Assembly (NCBI GenBank): GCA_963817855.1
Contig: CAWFQA010000004.1
Coordinates: forward strand, 620,001-684,000
Reading direction: 5' to 3'
Origin: JAKAAZ01 sp963817855
GTDB taxonomy: Bacteria > Acidobacteriota > Terriglobia > Terriglobales > Acidobacteriaceae
Length of the DNA stretch: 64,000 bases
The notes beneath the pieces are model-generated. The model had not been told where the DNA came from, did not search any database, and was given only the letters and a program-made list of their open reading frames with translations. A program made the translations under genes and the position numbers. Position 1 is the stretch's first letter; each line of letters starts with the position of its first letter. Of the stretch, positions 8,935 to 17,760 are shown in pieces.

Positions 8935-11479
8935 CAATTCCGGGGGAAGCCCGGCCAAACGAACGCCAGTGGATCTCGACTTTCTTGCCGGAGGCGGCGA
9001 GATGGGCGCACGTGTGCGAGCGCTGGATTGGTCGAAGACTCCGCTCGGTGCTATTTCCAAATGGCCGCAAAGCCTGAAAACCTCCGTTAGTACATGTTTG
9101 AATTCGCGCTTTCCCGTGTTGATCTGGTGGGGACCGGAGCTGGTCAAAATCTACAACGATGCCTATCGACCGCTGATTGGCAGCAAGCATCCGTGGGCGT
9201 TGGGTTGTCCTGGCCGGGAGGTCTGGCCAGAGATTTGGAATGTCATCGGCCCGATGCTGGAGCAGGTGACCGGGCGTGGCGAAGCAACCGTTTCCGAAGA
9301 CCTGCTGCTGTTGCTGGAACGAGACGGCTACGCGGAAGAGTGCTATTTCAGTTTTTCCTACAGTCCGATCCGAAACGAGTTGGGTCGTGTCGGCGGAGTG
9401 TTCACTCCTGTCATTGAGACTACCGAGCGTGTGATTGGGGCGCGCCGATTGCACACCCTGCGCGACCTGGCCTCCGTGTTTGGAACGCAAGCACGCACCT
9501 CCAGCGACGCATGTGTCGCCGCGATCAAGGTGCTGGCAGCCAACCCCTACGATTTGCCATTTGCGGTTATCTATTTTTTTGACTCAAAGCGAACGCAAGC
9601 AAACCTGATCGCGTACACCGGCCCACCAAATTTTCCTGCCATAGTGGATCTTCGAGCCGAAGGCTGGCAGCGACTTCTGGCCTCGACCAGCGGAGAAAGC
9701 TGCATGCTGGACATGAATGCGGTAAAGCTGGATCCGTTGCCGCAATCGCCCTGGGGACACGCTCCGGAACAGGCCATCGCCGTGCCGATTCTGGTGGCGA
9801 ACACCACGGAACCGATTGGGTTCCTGTTAGCCGGGGTGAGCATTCGAAAGCGACTTGACGAGTCCTACCGGTCGTTCTATACGCAGGTTGCGGATCAGAT
9901 TGCCAGCACCATTTGGGAGGCCGATGCGGTCGAGCGTGAGCGGAATTTGCGCGAAACGGCGGAAGCCGAGCGCAGCCAGATTCGCGACCTCTTCTTGAAT
10001 GCTCCCGCGGGCATTATGGTGACTACGGGACCGGAACATCATATTACCCTCGCAAATCGTCAGTATGTCGAACTGATTGGCCGCACCTCGGCGGCGGAGG
10101 TCGTCGGCAAGCCAATTCGGCAAGGCCTGCCGGAATTGGAGGATCAACCCTTTTTCGGCTGGATGGATGAGGTCTACCGCACCGGGGTTCCGTTTGTCGG
10201 CAGGGAAGTCATGGCGCGATTGCGGCGCGGCCCGTCAGGTGAGCAAGCAGACGCCTACTTCAATTTTGTGTATCAGCCGCATCGCAGCGCAGATGGCCGG
10301 ATCGACGGACTGCTCATTCACGCTGTGGACATCTCTGACCAGGTGCGCACGCGCCAGGAGATTGAAACCCGGGAAGAGCAATTTCGTGTGCTGGCCGACT
10401 CCATTCCGCAATTGGCGTGGATGGCCAACCCAGATGGCAGCGTTATCTGGTACAACCGTCGCTGGTATGAGTACACCGGCACGAGTTTTGAGCAGATGGA
10501 AGGATGGGGCTGGCAGGCCGTGCAAAATCCGGAACTGCTGCCCGCGATGATGGTGAAATATCAGGATTGCCTTAGATCTGGAGAGCCATTTGAAATGACG
10601 TTCCCGCTGCGCGGGGCTGACGGTGAATTTCGTCTCTTCCTGACGCTGGCTTTGCCTGTGCGGGATAAGGCAGGTACGATCATGCGCTGGTTCGGCACCA
10701 ATACCGACATCGACGCCCAGCGAAAAGCGGAAACGGGTTTGCGCCAGGCAGAGAAGCTCGCGGTAGTCGGCAGGCTGGCCGCATCCATTGCACATGAGAT
10801 CAACAACCCGTTGGAAGCGGTGATGAACCTGCTTTTCCTGGCGCGGTTGACTGCTGTGGATGAGGAGACGAGCGCATACCTGAAGTCCGCCGAGGAGGAA
10901 CTCTCGCGCGTTTCTCAGATCGCCAGCCAGGCGCTGCGTTTCCACAAACAACAATCATCTGCCGTCCCGACAGACATGGTGGAATTGCTGGATTCTGTGC
11001 TGACGCTCTATCGTGGCAAGCTGTTGCGCAATAAGATCCAGGTGCATCTGGAGACGTCAAATTGTCCGCCGCTGGTTTGTTACTCCGGGGAGATACGTCA
11101 GTTGCTGGCCAACTTGGTTGGAAATGCGACCGATGCAATGCTGAATGGAGGCACGCTGCGATTGCGCGTGCGCCCGGTAACGGACTGGCGGCACCACGAA
11201 CCCGGGGTGAGAGTCACAATTTCAGATACGGGACATGGTATGCCGCCCGATGTTCGACGGCGGATTTACGAGCCTTTTTATACGACAAAAGGTGAAACCG
11301 GCACAGGACTGGGGTTGTGGGTGTCCGCCGGTATCGTGGAGAAACACAGAGGCAGTATGCACGTGCGCAGCCGCACGGAACTGGCAAGGAGCGGGACCAC
11401 GTTTACGGTGATTCTTCCGCTGGCAGGGCCGCCGGTCCGCGCGATTCAGGACGTGCCGGATGAGGAAATCAAGCCATGA
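8924..11479 (+). CDS. PAS/GAF-domain sensor histidine kinase (hybrid-less, probably cytosolic)
   Basis: An 851-residue sensor kinase without transmembrane helices. The N-terminal domain (about 15-160) matches the region found in many PAS kinases (RVRALDWSKTPLG, GREVWPEIW), then a GAF-like domain (about 180-330), two PAS domains starting near 350 and 483 (the second with WYEYTG), a HisKA domain with phosphorylatable His624 in IAHEINNPLEAV, and a HATPase with N box NLVGNATDAM, DTGHGMPP and GTGLGLWV. No receiver domain or response-regulator gene is adjacent, so the partner must be elsewhere. It overlaps trmD by 11 bases and precedes rplS by 80, so it interrupts the common trmD-rplS pairing and is probably cotranscribed with trmD. 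Confidence 0.9.
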   Translation: MKSDNSGGSPAKRTPVDLDFLAGGGEMGARVRALDWSKTPLGAISKWPQSLKTSVSTCLNSRFPVLIWWGPELVKIYNDAYRPLIGSKHPWALGCPGREVWPEIWNVIGPMLEQVTGRGEATVSEDLLLLLERDGYAEECYFSFSYSPIRNELGRVGGVFTPVIETTERVIGARRLHTLRDLASVFGTQARTSSDACVAAIKVLAANPYDLPFAVIYFFDSKRTQANLIAYTGPPNFPAIVDLRAEGWQRLLASTSGESCMLDMNAVKLDPLPQSPWGHAPEQAIAVPILVANTTEPIGFLLAGVSIRKRLDESYRSFYTQVADQIASTIWEADAVERERNLRETAEAERSQIRDLFLNAPAGIMVTTGPEHHITLANRQYVELIGRTSAAEVVGKPIRQGLPELEDQPFFGWMDEVYRTGVPFVGREVMARLRRGPSGEQADAYFNFVYQPHRSADGRIDGLLIHAVDISDQVRTRQEIETREEQFRVLADSIPQLAWMANPDGSVIWYNRRWYEYTGTSFEQMEGWGWQAVQNPELLPAMMVKYQDCLRSGEPFEMTFPLRGADGEFRLFLTLALPVRDKAGTIMRWFGTNTDIDAQRKAETGLRQAEKLAVVGRLAASIAHEINNPLEAVMNLLFLARLTAVDEETSAYLKSAEEELSRVSQIASQALRFHKQQSSAVPTDMVELLDSVLTLYRGKLLRNKIQVHLETSNCPPLVCYSGEIRQLLANLVGNATDAMLNGGTLRLRVRPVTDWRHHEPGVRVTISDTGHGMPPDVRRRIYEPFYTTKGETGTGLGLWVSAGIVEKHRGSMHVRSRTELARSGTTFTVILPLAGPPVRAIQDVPDEEIKP

Positions 11480-11559
11480 AAACGAGACGAAATCGCTGAT
11501 TGCATGTACACTAGTGTTTTGCGTCATATTCCATTTCTCCCTAGAGTAGGAATCATTTT

Positions 11560-11922
11560 ATGTCGATTCATCCCGTGATGCAGCGTCTGGCTGCCAAGCT
11601 TCAGCGCACAGATCTCCCCAAATTTGGCCCGGGTGATACGGTTCGCGTCCAGGTAAAGATTAAAGAAGGCGAGAAGGAGCGCGTGCAGGCCTTTGAGGGC
11701 GTTGTGATTGCGCGCAAGAACGGCGCGGAAGGCAGCTTCACGGTTCGCAAGATGAGCTTCGGCCAGGGCGTCGAGCGCATTTTTCCTTTGCACTGCAAAG
11801 TGGTAGAGAAGGTGGAGAAGGTCCGCTCGGCTCGCGTGCGCCGCTCCAAACTCTTCTATCTGCGAGCACTGCGCGGCAAGGCAGCCCGCCTGCGCGAAGC
11901 CGATGCCACTCACGCCAAGTAA
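11560..11922 (+). CDS. rplS: 50S ribosomal protein L19
   Basis: Ribosomal protein L19 at the 30S-50S interface. The 120-residue product has the family hallmarks: GDTVRVQVKIKEGEKERVQ, FEGVVIARKN, SFTVRKMSFGQGVERIFP and VRRSKLFYLRALRGKAARL. Its length is normal. It begins 80 bases after the sensor kinase and ends 25 bases before a strong intrinsic terminator. Ribosomal autoregulatory structures are not evident in the 80-base leader. Confidence 0.97.
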   Translation: MSIHPVMQRLAAKLQRTDLPKFGPGDTVRVQVKIKEGEKERVQAFEGVVIARKNGAEGSFTVRKMSFGQGVERIFPLHCKVVEKVEKVRSARVRRSKLFYLRALRGKAARLREADATHAK

Positions 11923-11946
11923 GCGTTTCGTTGATACCAGAATTGC

Positions 11947-11979
11947 AAAAGCCGCATCCTGATGAGGGACGCGGCTTTT
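11947..11979. terminator. Bidirectional intrinsic terminator after rplS
   Basis: The stem AAAAGCCGC...GCGGCTTTT with a short loop around TGATGA gives a stable hairpin with A-tract on the left and T-tract on the right. It lies between rplS and the convergent DUF4239 gene, so it can stop transcription from both sides. Confidence 0.8.
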
Positions 11980-12023
11980 GTGTGTCTGGATTCCAGGACT
12001 GTGAAACGGATCTTCGATCCAAT

Positions 12024-12818
12024 CTACTGCGTGGGCATCAAAGGCAGCATCATGGTGTCCTCTGCCTGTTGAAACGCGGTTGGAGCGACATGGACAGAAC
12101 CCTGAAATGGACGGTCGATATCGCCAATAGCCACCAGCGCCAGCGATACCAGCAGGCTAAGCGAAATAATCAATACGAAATGCAGTGGCACATTCTCGCT
12201 TCCGATCAGGCAAGAAGACGCGATCGTGATGATGCCGCCTATGACCAACACTCCCCATAGAATGTCGGGCATCTTGCTTCGGCTTTCCAGCAGTCGAACG
12301 CGCCGGTGTTCTGTCATGCTGCTCAGCTCACCCATCACCTGACGCAGGCTCGCCTGCTGCTGCAAGCTCGGCGTAGGAGTTTGTGTGATCGTGGCCCAAA
12401 GCTTCATCACGTATCGCTGGCCCGCGTATTTCTCCACACCTTTACCCGACACATCGTGACGCATGGTTGGCCACTCTTGCGCAACCACCTGGGTGGCATA
12501 GGTGCGCGCCGCTTGCTGGATTAGATCTCGCTGGGGCTCCTGCAATCCATCCGCCGCACGATACAGATTCACCAGATTGTTGGCCTCGTTATTGGCGTTG
12601 GTCTCCGCGGTTTGGAAGTTGTTCCACACGGCATACAACATAAAGCCGATCATGACCGCATATACGGTGCCCAGGATGGCGATTTGCCAGCCGATGACGT
12701 CATTATGGACACTGCGTCGGCTGGGCTCCCAAAACGTATTCAGCATCACGAGGCAAGTAATCGAGAGAATGATCCACAACAGGACGAGGTAAATATTTTG
12801 ACCAGTGTTTAACAACAT
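12024..12818 (-). CDS. DUF4239-type four-helix membrane protein
   Basis: A 264-residue inner-membrane protein. Two hydrophobic segments lie at residues about 8-30 and 43-68 (GWQIAILGTVYAVMIGFMLYAVW), followed by a soluble alpha-helical middle with ANNEANNLVNLYRAA and a heptad-like pattern, and two more helices near 190-245. This layout matches the DUF4239 family, which is broadly related in topology to bestrophin-like channels; no function is established. The gene is isolated: convergent with rplS and divergent from the sulfatase gene at 13023, leaving a 204-base region that probably holds both promoters. Confidence 0.75.
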   Translation of the reverse strand: MLLNTGQNIYLVLLWIILSITCLVMLNTFWEPSRRSVHNDVIGWQIAILGTVYAVMIGFMLYAVWNNFQTAETNANNEANNLVNLYRAADGLQEPQRDLIQQAARTYATQVVAQEWPTMRHDVSGKGVEKYAGQRYVMKLWATITQTPTPSLQQQASLRQVMGELSSMTEHRRVRLLESRSKMPDILWGVLVIGGIITIASSCLIGSENVPLHFVLIISLSLLVSLALVAIGDIDRPFQGSVHVAPTAFQQAEDTMMLPLMPTQ

Positions 12819-13022
12819 AGACTCCTTCGAAGCGGTGCAGCCTAGAGGAAATCCTAATCCGAAGAGAGTGAATCCACTACGGCAAAGTTTTCAAATGCTG
12901 GGCGCAAGCCGGGGTGGATTGCTTGCGTGTCACGGGTGTTTTTCCCGACAAATATCGGCAGATGCATGCGCTACACTACCCACGACGGCGCAAGATGCCG
13001 ATCCCTGATTGTCCGGTCACCC

Positions 13023-14519
13023 ATGGATCGCAGGAAATTCCTCGTTACCGCCGGAGTTTCGCTGGCTGCCTCCACACTGGACGCGGTTGCCGGCGAGGTG
13101 GCCGATGCCGCGGCAAAATCCAATATTCCGATGCGCGGACCCAAGCCAGACCGACCCAACATTGTCTTCATCATCTGCGACGATCTCGGTTATGGCGACC
13201 TGGGTTGCTATGGCTCAAAACTGGCGACGCCCAATATTGATCGTCTCGCCGCCCGGGGAGTGCGTTTTACCCATCACTGCACGCCCATCTCGTTGTGTTC
13301 GGCTTCGCGCGCGGCACTGATGACAGGGCTATACCCGACGCGGGTGGGAGCAACAGGCGCCTTTGGTCCGTTGAGCGAAACCGGCATGTCGCTCGATGCA
13401 GTCACCACCGCGAACGTGCTGCAGAAGGCTGGATATACAAGTCTCGCAATTGGCAAATGGCACCTGGGTGACCTGCCGCAGTACGCGCCTATGCAGCGCG
13501 GCTTTGATGAATACTTCGGCGTTCCTTATAGCGTAGATATGGACCCGCTGCCACTGCTGCATAACTCGACGATTGTAGAGAAGGAAGCGGACCGAGATAC
13601 GCTCACGCAGCAGTACACAAAAAAAGCGGTCGAGTTTCTAAGCCAGCCGAAAGACAAACCATTCTTTCTCTACATGGCGCATTCTTATCCGCACATTCCC
13701 TTGCACGCGTCCGCGTCGTTTCATGGCAAGTCGGACCTGGGACTCTACGGCGATGTGGTCGAGGAAATTGATTGGAGTGTCGGCGAGATTGTGCGGGCGC
13801 TGGAAGCGAATGGACAGAGAGAGAAAACGCTTGTGTTTTTTACCAGCGATCACGGTCCGTGGTTCCAGGGAAGCACAGGCAATCTGCGCGGGCGAAAGGG
13901 CGGCGTGTATGAAGGCGGACTCAGAATCCCTATGATCGCCAGTATGCCGGGCACCTTGCCTCACGGTCGGGTCACGGATGCGCTGGCGTCGCACGTCGAT
14001 ATTCTGCCCACGGCGGCAGGGCTGTGCCGCGGCGAATTGCCCGCATATCCGCTCGACGGGCGAGATATCTGGACGCTGCTGACATGCCAGCAAGACGCAG
14101 TCGAGCGCCAAGCGTTGTTGTCATTCGAAGGCTGGAATATCCAATGCGCGCGCTGGAAACAATGGAAGCTGCACATCGCGCGTGCGAACACGCCGATGTT
14201 TATGCCGACTCCAGCCCAGGGACACATCAACTACACGCTGCGGAATCCCGAATTGTACAACCTTGTCGATGATCCTAAGGAAAGTTACGATTGCGCGGCG
14301 AAATATCCCGAGGTGGTCGCGACGATTCAAAAGAGTATTCAGGAACAGCTTGCGACCCTGCCGGAAGTGGTGAAGCAGGCCTACAGTGAGACCCAGCAGC
14401 ACTTGTCTACTCCCACGATGCCAGCGGACAGCCTGCCGGAATTTAGAAATTCGGAAGGAAATTCCGGAGCGTGGCTGGAAGGCGCGGACGCGGAAAAAGT
14501 GCTGCAGCGATTCAAGTAG
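13023..14519 (+). CDS. Exported arylsulfatase (formylglycine type)
   Basis: A 498-residue sulfatase that should hydrolyse sulfate esters of glycans or small molecules in the periplasm. It starts with MDRRKFLVTAGVSLAAS, a Tat-type signal (RRKFL). The metal site begins IVFIICDDLGYGDLG, and the nucleophile motif is CSASRAALMTG with Cys92, the residue converted to formylglycine. GKWHLGD and TSDHGPWFQG complete the catalytic set. The C-terminus ends with a plain helical tail. ATG 13023 was preferred to the upstream in-frame ATG because the signal peptide begins there. It is followed 57 bases later by an exported esterase gene, suggesting joint breakdown of an esterified, sulfated polymer. No anaerobic or FGE maturase gene is visible in the window. 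Confidence 0.9.
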   Translation: MDRRKFLVTAGVSLAASTLDAVAGEVADAAAKSNIPMRGPKPDRPNIVFIICDDLGYGDLGCYGSKLATPNIDRLAARGVRFTHHCTPISLCSASRAALMTGLYPTRVGATGAFGPLSETGMSLDAVTTANVLQKAGYTSLAIGKWHLGDLPQYAPMQRGFDEYFGVPYSVDMDPLPLLHNSTIVEKEADRDTLTQQYTKKAVEFLSQPKDKPFFLYMAHSYPHIPLHASASFHGKSDLGLYGDVVEEIDWSVGEIVRALEANGQREKTLVFFTSDHGPWFQGSTGNLRGRKGGVYEGGLRIPMIASMPGTLPHGRVTDALASHVDILPTAAGLCRGELPAYPLDGRDIWTLLTCQQDAVERQALLSFEGWNIQCARWKQWKLHIARANTPMFMPTPAQGHINYTLRNPELYNLVDDPKESYDCAAKYPEVVATIQKSIQEQLATLPEVVKQAYSETQQHLSTPTMPADSLPEFRNSEGNSGAWLEGADAEKVLQRFK

Positions 14520-14576
14520 TATTCGCAGGGTCTTAGCCGAGCCTGGTTTGGTGAAGGCAACCACTCACAAGTAACG

Positions 14577-16769
14577 ATGGACGGGGATAGACGGAGAGCG
14601 ATGGATAGGCGCAACGTTTGTCGAAGAATTCTGTGGAGTGCGACTCAGGCGTCACTCGCGCCTCTGATCCTCGCGTGGTGTTTCGGTGGGGTCGTATTCC
14701 ATGCCGCAACCCTGCGCGCGCAAACTGCGTCTCCAGAAAAAGCCGGGGCAGCTGGCGATGTCGAGGCGCAAAGGACATCTCGGGATACGGTGCTGCATTG
14801 TCCGGCGGCCACGGCAGAGTTTCGCGACGAGACATTTGACTCCAGGGAGTTCGCCGGCCCGCGACACTATCGAATCTTTTTGCCGACGAATTACGACGCC
14901 GTTTCCACTCGCTATCCTGTCATCTATTACCTGCACGGCCACAGCGATCGCTACACGCTGGAGGACTACGATCACGGCGAGGACACGGTGCCGAAGATCT
15001 GCCGGTTTGTCGCGACACATGCCGTGATTGTCGTCGGCGTGGATGGATATGTCGCCCGCGACTACACGGGATTTTACGGAGGCGATCCCTACGATGTTCG
15101 CCGCACCGGCGGCGATATCGATTTCGGCAAATATTTTCTAGAGCAGGTTGCCACGATTGATGGGCACTATCGCACCCTCACTTCGCGCCGTTATCGAGCC
15201 ACATCGGGTCTAAGCATGGGAGGCTTTATGAGCCTGTACCTGAGTGCGCGCTACCCGCAAATCATCGGCAGCTGCTCGGCATTCAATCCGGGGCCCGAAT
15301 TTTACGTGGGAGAAAAGGGTCGGCGATCTTTGTGGCGGCCGAAGGATTACGTGTTGAGTTTCCAGCACACACCGGTGCGACTGGTGCGAGCCAGCGGCGA
15401 CTACATCAGCCAGTACACGGAAGAAACGCGCGCGGCCTTCGCGGCGACGCCGTCGGTCGATTTTGAATTCCGCCAGGATGAATACGACCGGCACTGGGCG
15501 ACTTCGATTGCGGAAACGTTCGACTTTCACATGCGGGCTTTTGCCGATCCTGCGCTCGACACGACGCCGACGCGCTGGAATTATGCCAGCGCCTTCGATT
15601 ACTTCGATGCGTGGGGATATCACGTGCAGGCAGACATCGCTGGCCCAGCGATGATCTACCTGAAACATGTCAGCCAAGCCGGGATGCTGGTGACGACGCG
15701 CCAATGGGCTCCGGATGGCCCGCCGGCTGTGTGTACGCAGTTGAATGTGACTACCGCAAACCTGTATCAGAGTGGCGCAAGCTACAAGGTCTACGATTTG
15801 AGCCTCAACGGCGATCGATTGACGAGGAAGAATTTGATCGCCGATCCAAAGGGAAGACTGCATCTGGCGACGGACTGCAACGGTCATGAATTTTCTTTTT
15901 CCGGTGAGGACATAAATGCCGTGCAGTCGCTGATTTTGCTGCCGCTCACGACCCATGACTATCGACGACTGATGCCGGGCACGCCGTTGAACCTTCCGAT
16001 TCGCATTTGGAACCCTGGCGCTGCGCCGCTCAAAAATCTGCACGTGGAATTGAGTTCGGACTATCCGACGGCGCAGATTTTGCGCGGTTCCGTCGATATT
16101 CCGGGATTGAAACCCGGAGAAACTCTGGACCTTAGCTCCAGGTTTCTGGTGCAATTCACAGCGGGTGGTGGCGACTTCGCAAGAACTCGGTTGTATCTGA
16201 ATGCGAACGCGGCAACTGGCAAAGACAAGCCAGAATCCGCAGCGATGCATACATACTTCGATGTGCTGGTGGCGCCCTCAAACCTCGCTCCGCCGTTAGC
16301 GATGGCAGTTCTAGATGGCCGCACTAAAACATTTCCAACTTTCTACCAGGGTGTTCATGGCGGCGGAACGAGCGTGCCGCGCACAGTGACGGAGGGAAAA
16401 GGAAACAGAAATGGTGAATTGGAGCCCGGCGAGCAGGCGACAGTGTGGGTTCAGGTGAGGCAAGGGCTCGATCCGTTTGATAAGGGGAACTGGTGCCGCG
16501 CGAAGGTCTACTCGGATTCTCCATGGATCACGGAGATCGCCGACCTGCAGGAAAACAAAGGACGGGAGTGGACCGCAGCGCAAAACCGCACGAGCCTGAT
16601 TGAACTGAATCCCGCGACGCCGAAGGGAACCGAAGTGAATGCAATCCTGGATTGCGAAACCTACAGTTACACCTTCACGCCGGATGTTCGGTATGGAACC
16701 CGGCCTCTTTATCAGCCTTACCAGTTTCACAGGCATCAGCTATATTTATGGACCTGGAAGGTGCCCTAG
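14577..16769 (+). CDS. Secreted esterase (esterase D / feruloyl-esterase-like) with C-terminal beta domains
   Basis: A 730-residue exported protein. An Arg-rich N-terminus and hydrophobic stretch (LAPLILAWCFGGVVF) form a signal peptide; ATG 14601 (MDRRNVC) is an alternative start. The alpha/beta-hydrolase domain (about 90-330) has YRIFLPTNYDA, the oxyanion-side YYLHGHSD, and the nucleophile elbow TSGLSMGGFMS with Ser about 213; a late His is likely in DRHWATSIAETF. The remaining 400 residues are beta-rich and resemble Ig-like or CARDB-type domains (GTPLNLPIRIWNPGAAPLKN). The stop overlaps that of the convergent dioxygenase gene (shared CTAG at 16766-16769). Likely substrate: acyl or feruloyl esters on plant polysaccharide; inferred only. 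Confidence 0.75.
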   Translation: MDGDRRRAMDRRNVCRRILWSATQASLAPLILAWCFGGVVFHAATLRAQTASPEKAGAAGDVEAQRTSRDTVLHCPAATAEFRDETFDSREFAGPRHYRIFLPTNYDAVSTRYPVIYYLHGHSDRYTLEDYDHGEDTVPKICRFVATHAVIVVGVDGYVARDYTGFYGGDPYDVRRTGGDIDFGKYFLEQVATIDGHYRTLTSRRYRATSGLSMGGFMSLYLSARYPQIIGSCSAFNPGPEFYVGEKGRRSLWRPKDYVLSFQHTPVRLVRASGDYISQYTEETRAAFAATPSVDFEFRQDEYDRHWATSIAETFDFHMRAFADPALDTTPTRWNYASAFDYFDAWGYHVQADIAGPAMIYLKHVSQAGMLVTTRQWAPDGPPAVCTQLNVTTANLYQSGASYKVYDLSLNGDRLTRKNLIADPKGRLHLATDCNGHEFSFSGEDINAVQSLILLPLTTHDYRRLMPGTPLNLPIRIWNPGAAPLKNLHVELSSDYPTAQILRGSVDIPGLKPGETLDLSSRFLVQFTAGGGDFARTRLYLNANAATGKDKPESAAMHTYFDVLVAPSNLAPPLAMAVLDGRTKTFPTFYQGVHGGGTSVPRTVTEGKGNRNGELEPGEQATVWVQVRQGLDPFDKGNWCRAKVYSDSPWITEIADLQENKGREWTAAQNRTSLIELNPATPKGTEVNAILDCETYSYTFTPDVRYGTRPLYQPYQFHRHQLYLWTWKVP

Positions 16770-17591
16770 CTGCGACTGCTCCACACCAGCAGGTTCATGG
16801 GGGTGTGGATCAAGTCGCCTACCTTGATGCCGGGACAATACTTGTCGCGGTCGGCCTGCTGATACGGATTGACGGGCTTTGTCAAGCGCATGTCCTCGTC
16901 CATATAAATAATGGTCATTACTTCGCGCGGAATCGGCGTGGTATTTTGACCGGCGCGATGGAAGGTCCATCCGGAGTGAAAGCTCACTTCCCCCAGGTCA
17001 AACTTTCCTTCATCAATACCGTGATCTTTGAGCGCTTCGCCGATCCGATCTTCGCTATCCTGTCCAATCTCCAGATCGCGACCGTAGGTGACGCGATGGC
17101 TTTTCGGGCAGAAGGCTAGCGGTCCCATTTCCAGCGGAGTTTCCTGCAAGGGGATCCATGCGGTGATGGTTCTGTCTGTATCCACGGGCCAGTAGTATTG
17201 GTCGGCGTGCCAGGGAGTGATGCCTCCGCCCGCCTCTTTGTAGAGCGCCTGGTCGTGATAGATGCGCACTCCTGTGGAACCCATCAATTGCGCGGCGATA
17301 CGGCCCAGCTTTGGAGAAGAAATGAATTCTCGAACCAGATTGCTGCTTTCCCAAAGATTTTCTATCTGGAGAAATGCGCGATGGTATAAGTCGCGTTCTT
17401 CCAGGGGAAGATGCTCCGAGTTCAGCTCTTTTACTTTGCGAGTGATTTCGCGGCCGTAGGAGGCGAGCGTCTCGGCGGAGAGCACATTCTTCAGCTTGAT
17501 ATATCCGTTTGCCTGATACTGTTCAATCTGCTCCGGTGAGATGGGGTATGTCTCACTCAGATCTTGCTGTATCGTCAGTTACTTTTGCCAT
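16766..17591 (-). pseudogene. Phytanoyl-CoA dioxygenase (PhyH) family protein, N-terminal frameshift likely
   Basis: A 2-oxoglutarate/Fe(II) oxygenase of the PhyH family. Visible motifs include the metal-binding HADQYYW (His-x-Asp), PLQETPLEMGPL and the distal His in SGWTFHRAGQN, followed by the 2-OG-binding Arg region. The clear reading frame continues upstream of 17485 through DLSETYPISPEQIEQYQANGY, a typical family N-terminus, but no start codon is available before a stop near 17580. ATG 17591 with GGAG 8 bases ahead reads MAKVTDDTA in the neighbouring frame; one extra base around 17555-17575 would join the two. A GTG at 17485 is a poor alternative. Substrate unknown; it lies tail-to-tail with the esterase and head-to-head with the mannosidase. 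Confidence 0.7.
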
Positions 17592-17673
17592 CGAGAACTC
17601 TCCGTCGTCATGGTCAACAATACAGGTGCGCATGATTCAAAATTCAGCGTAGCTGCCGGCGTTTTGGTTGCCG

Positions 17674-17711
17674 AGCGAATCGCTGTCCGTGACCGATCGA
17701 AACGATTCGCT
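17674..17711. promoter_or_regulatory. Candidate operator/promoter of the beta-mannosidase gene
   Basis: A perfect 9-base inverted repeat, AGCGAATCG (17674-17682) and CGATTCGCT (17703-17711), lies 50 bases before the mannosidase start. It is followed immediately by TATAAA at 17720, a plausible -10 region. The spacing (20 bases between arms) and the perfect symmetry suggest a repressor-binding site, but no regulator gene is adjacent. Confidence 0.4.
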
Positions 17712-17760
17712 GCTTTGAGTATAAATTGTCGATAGCAGTAAATTTGACGGGAGTTAAACG

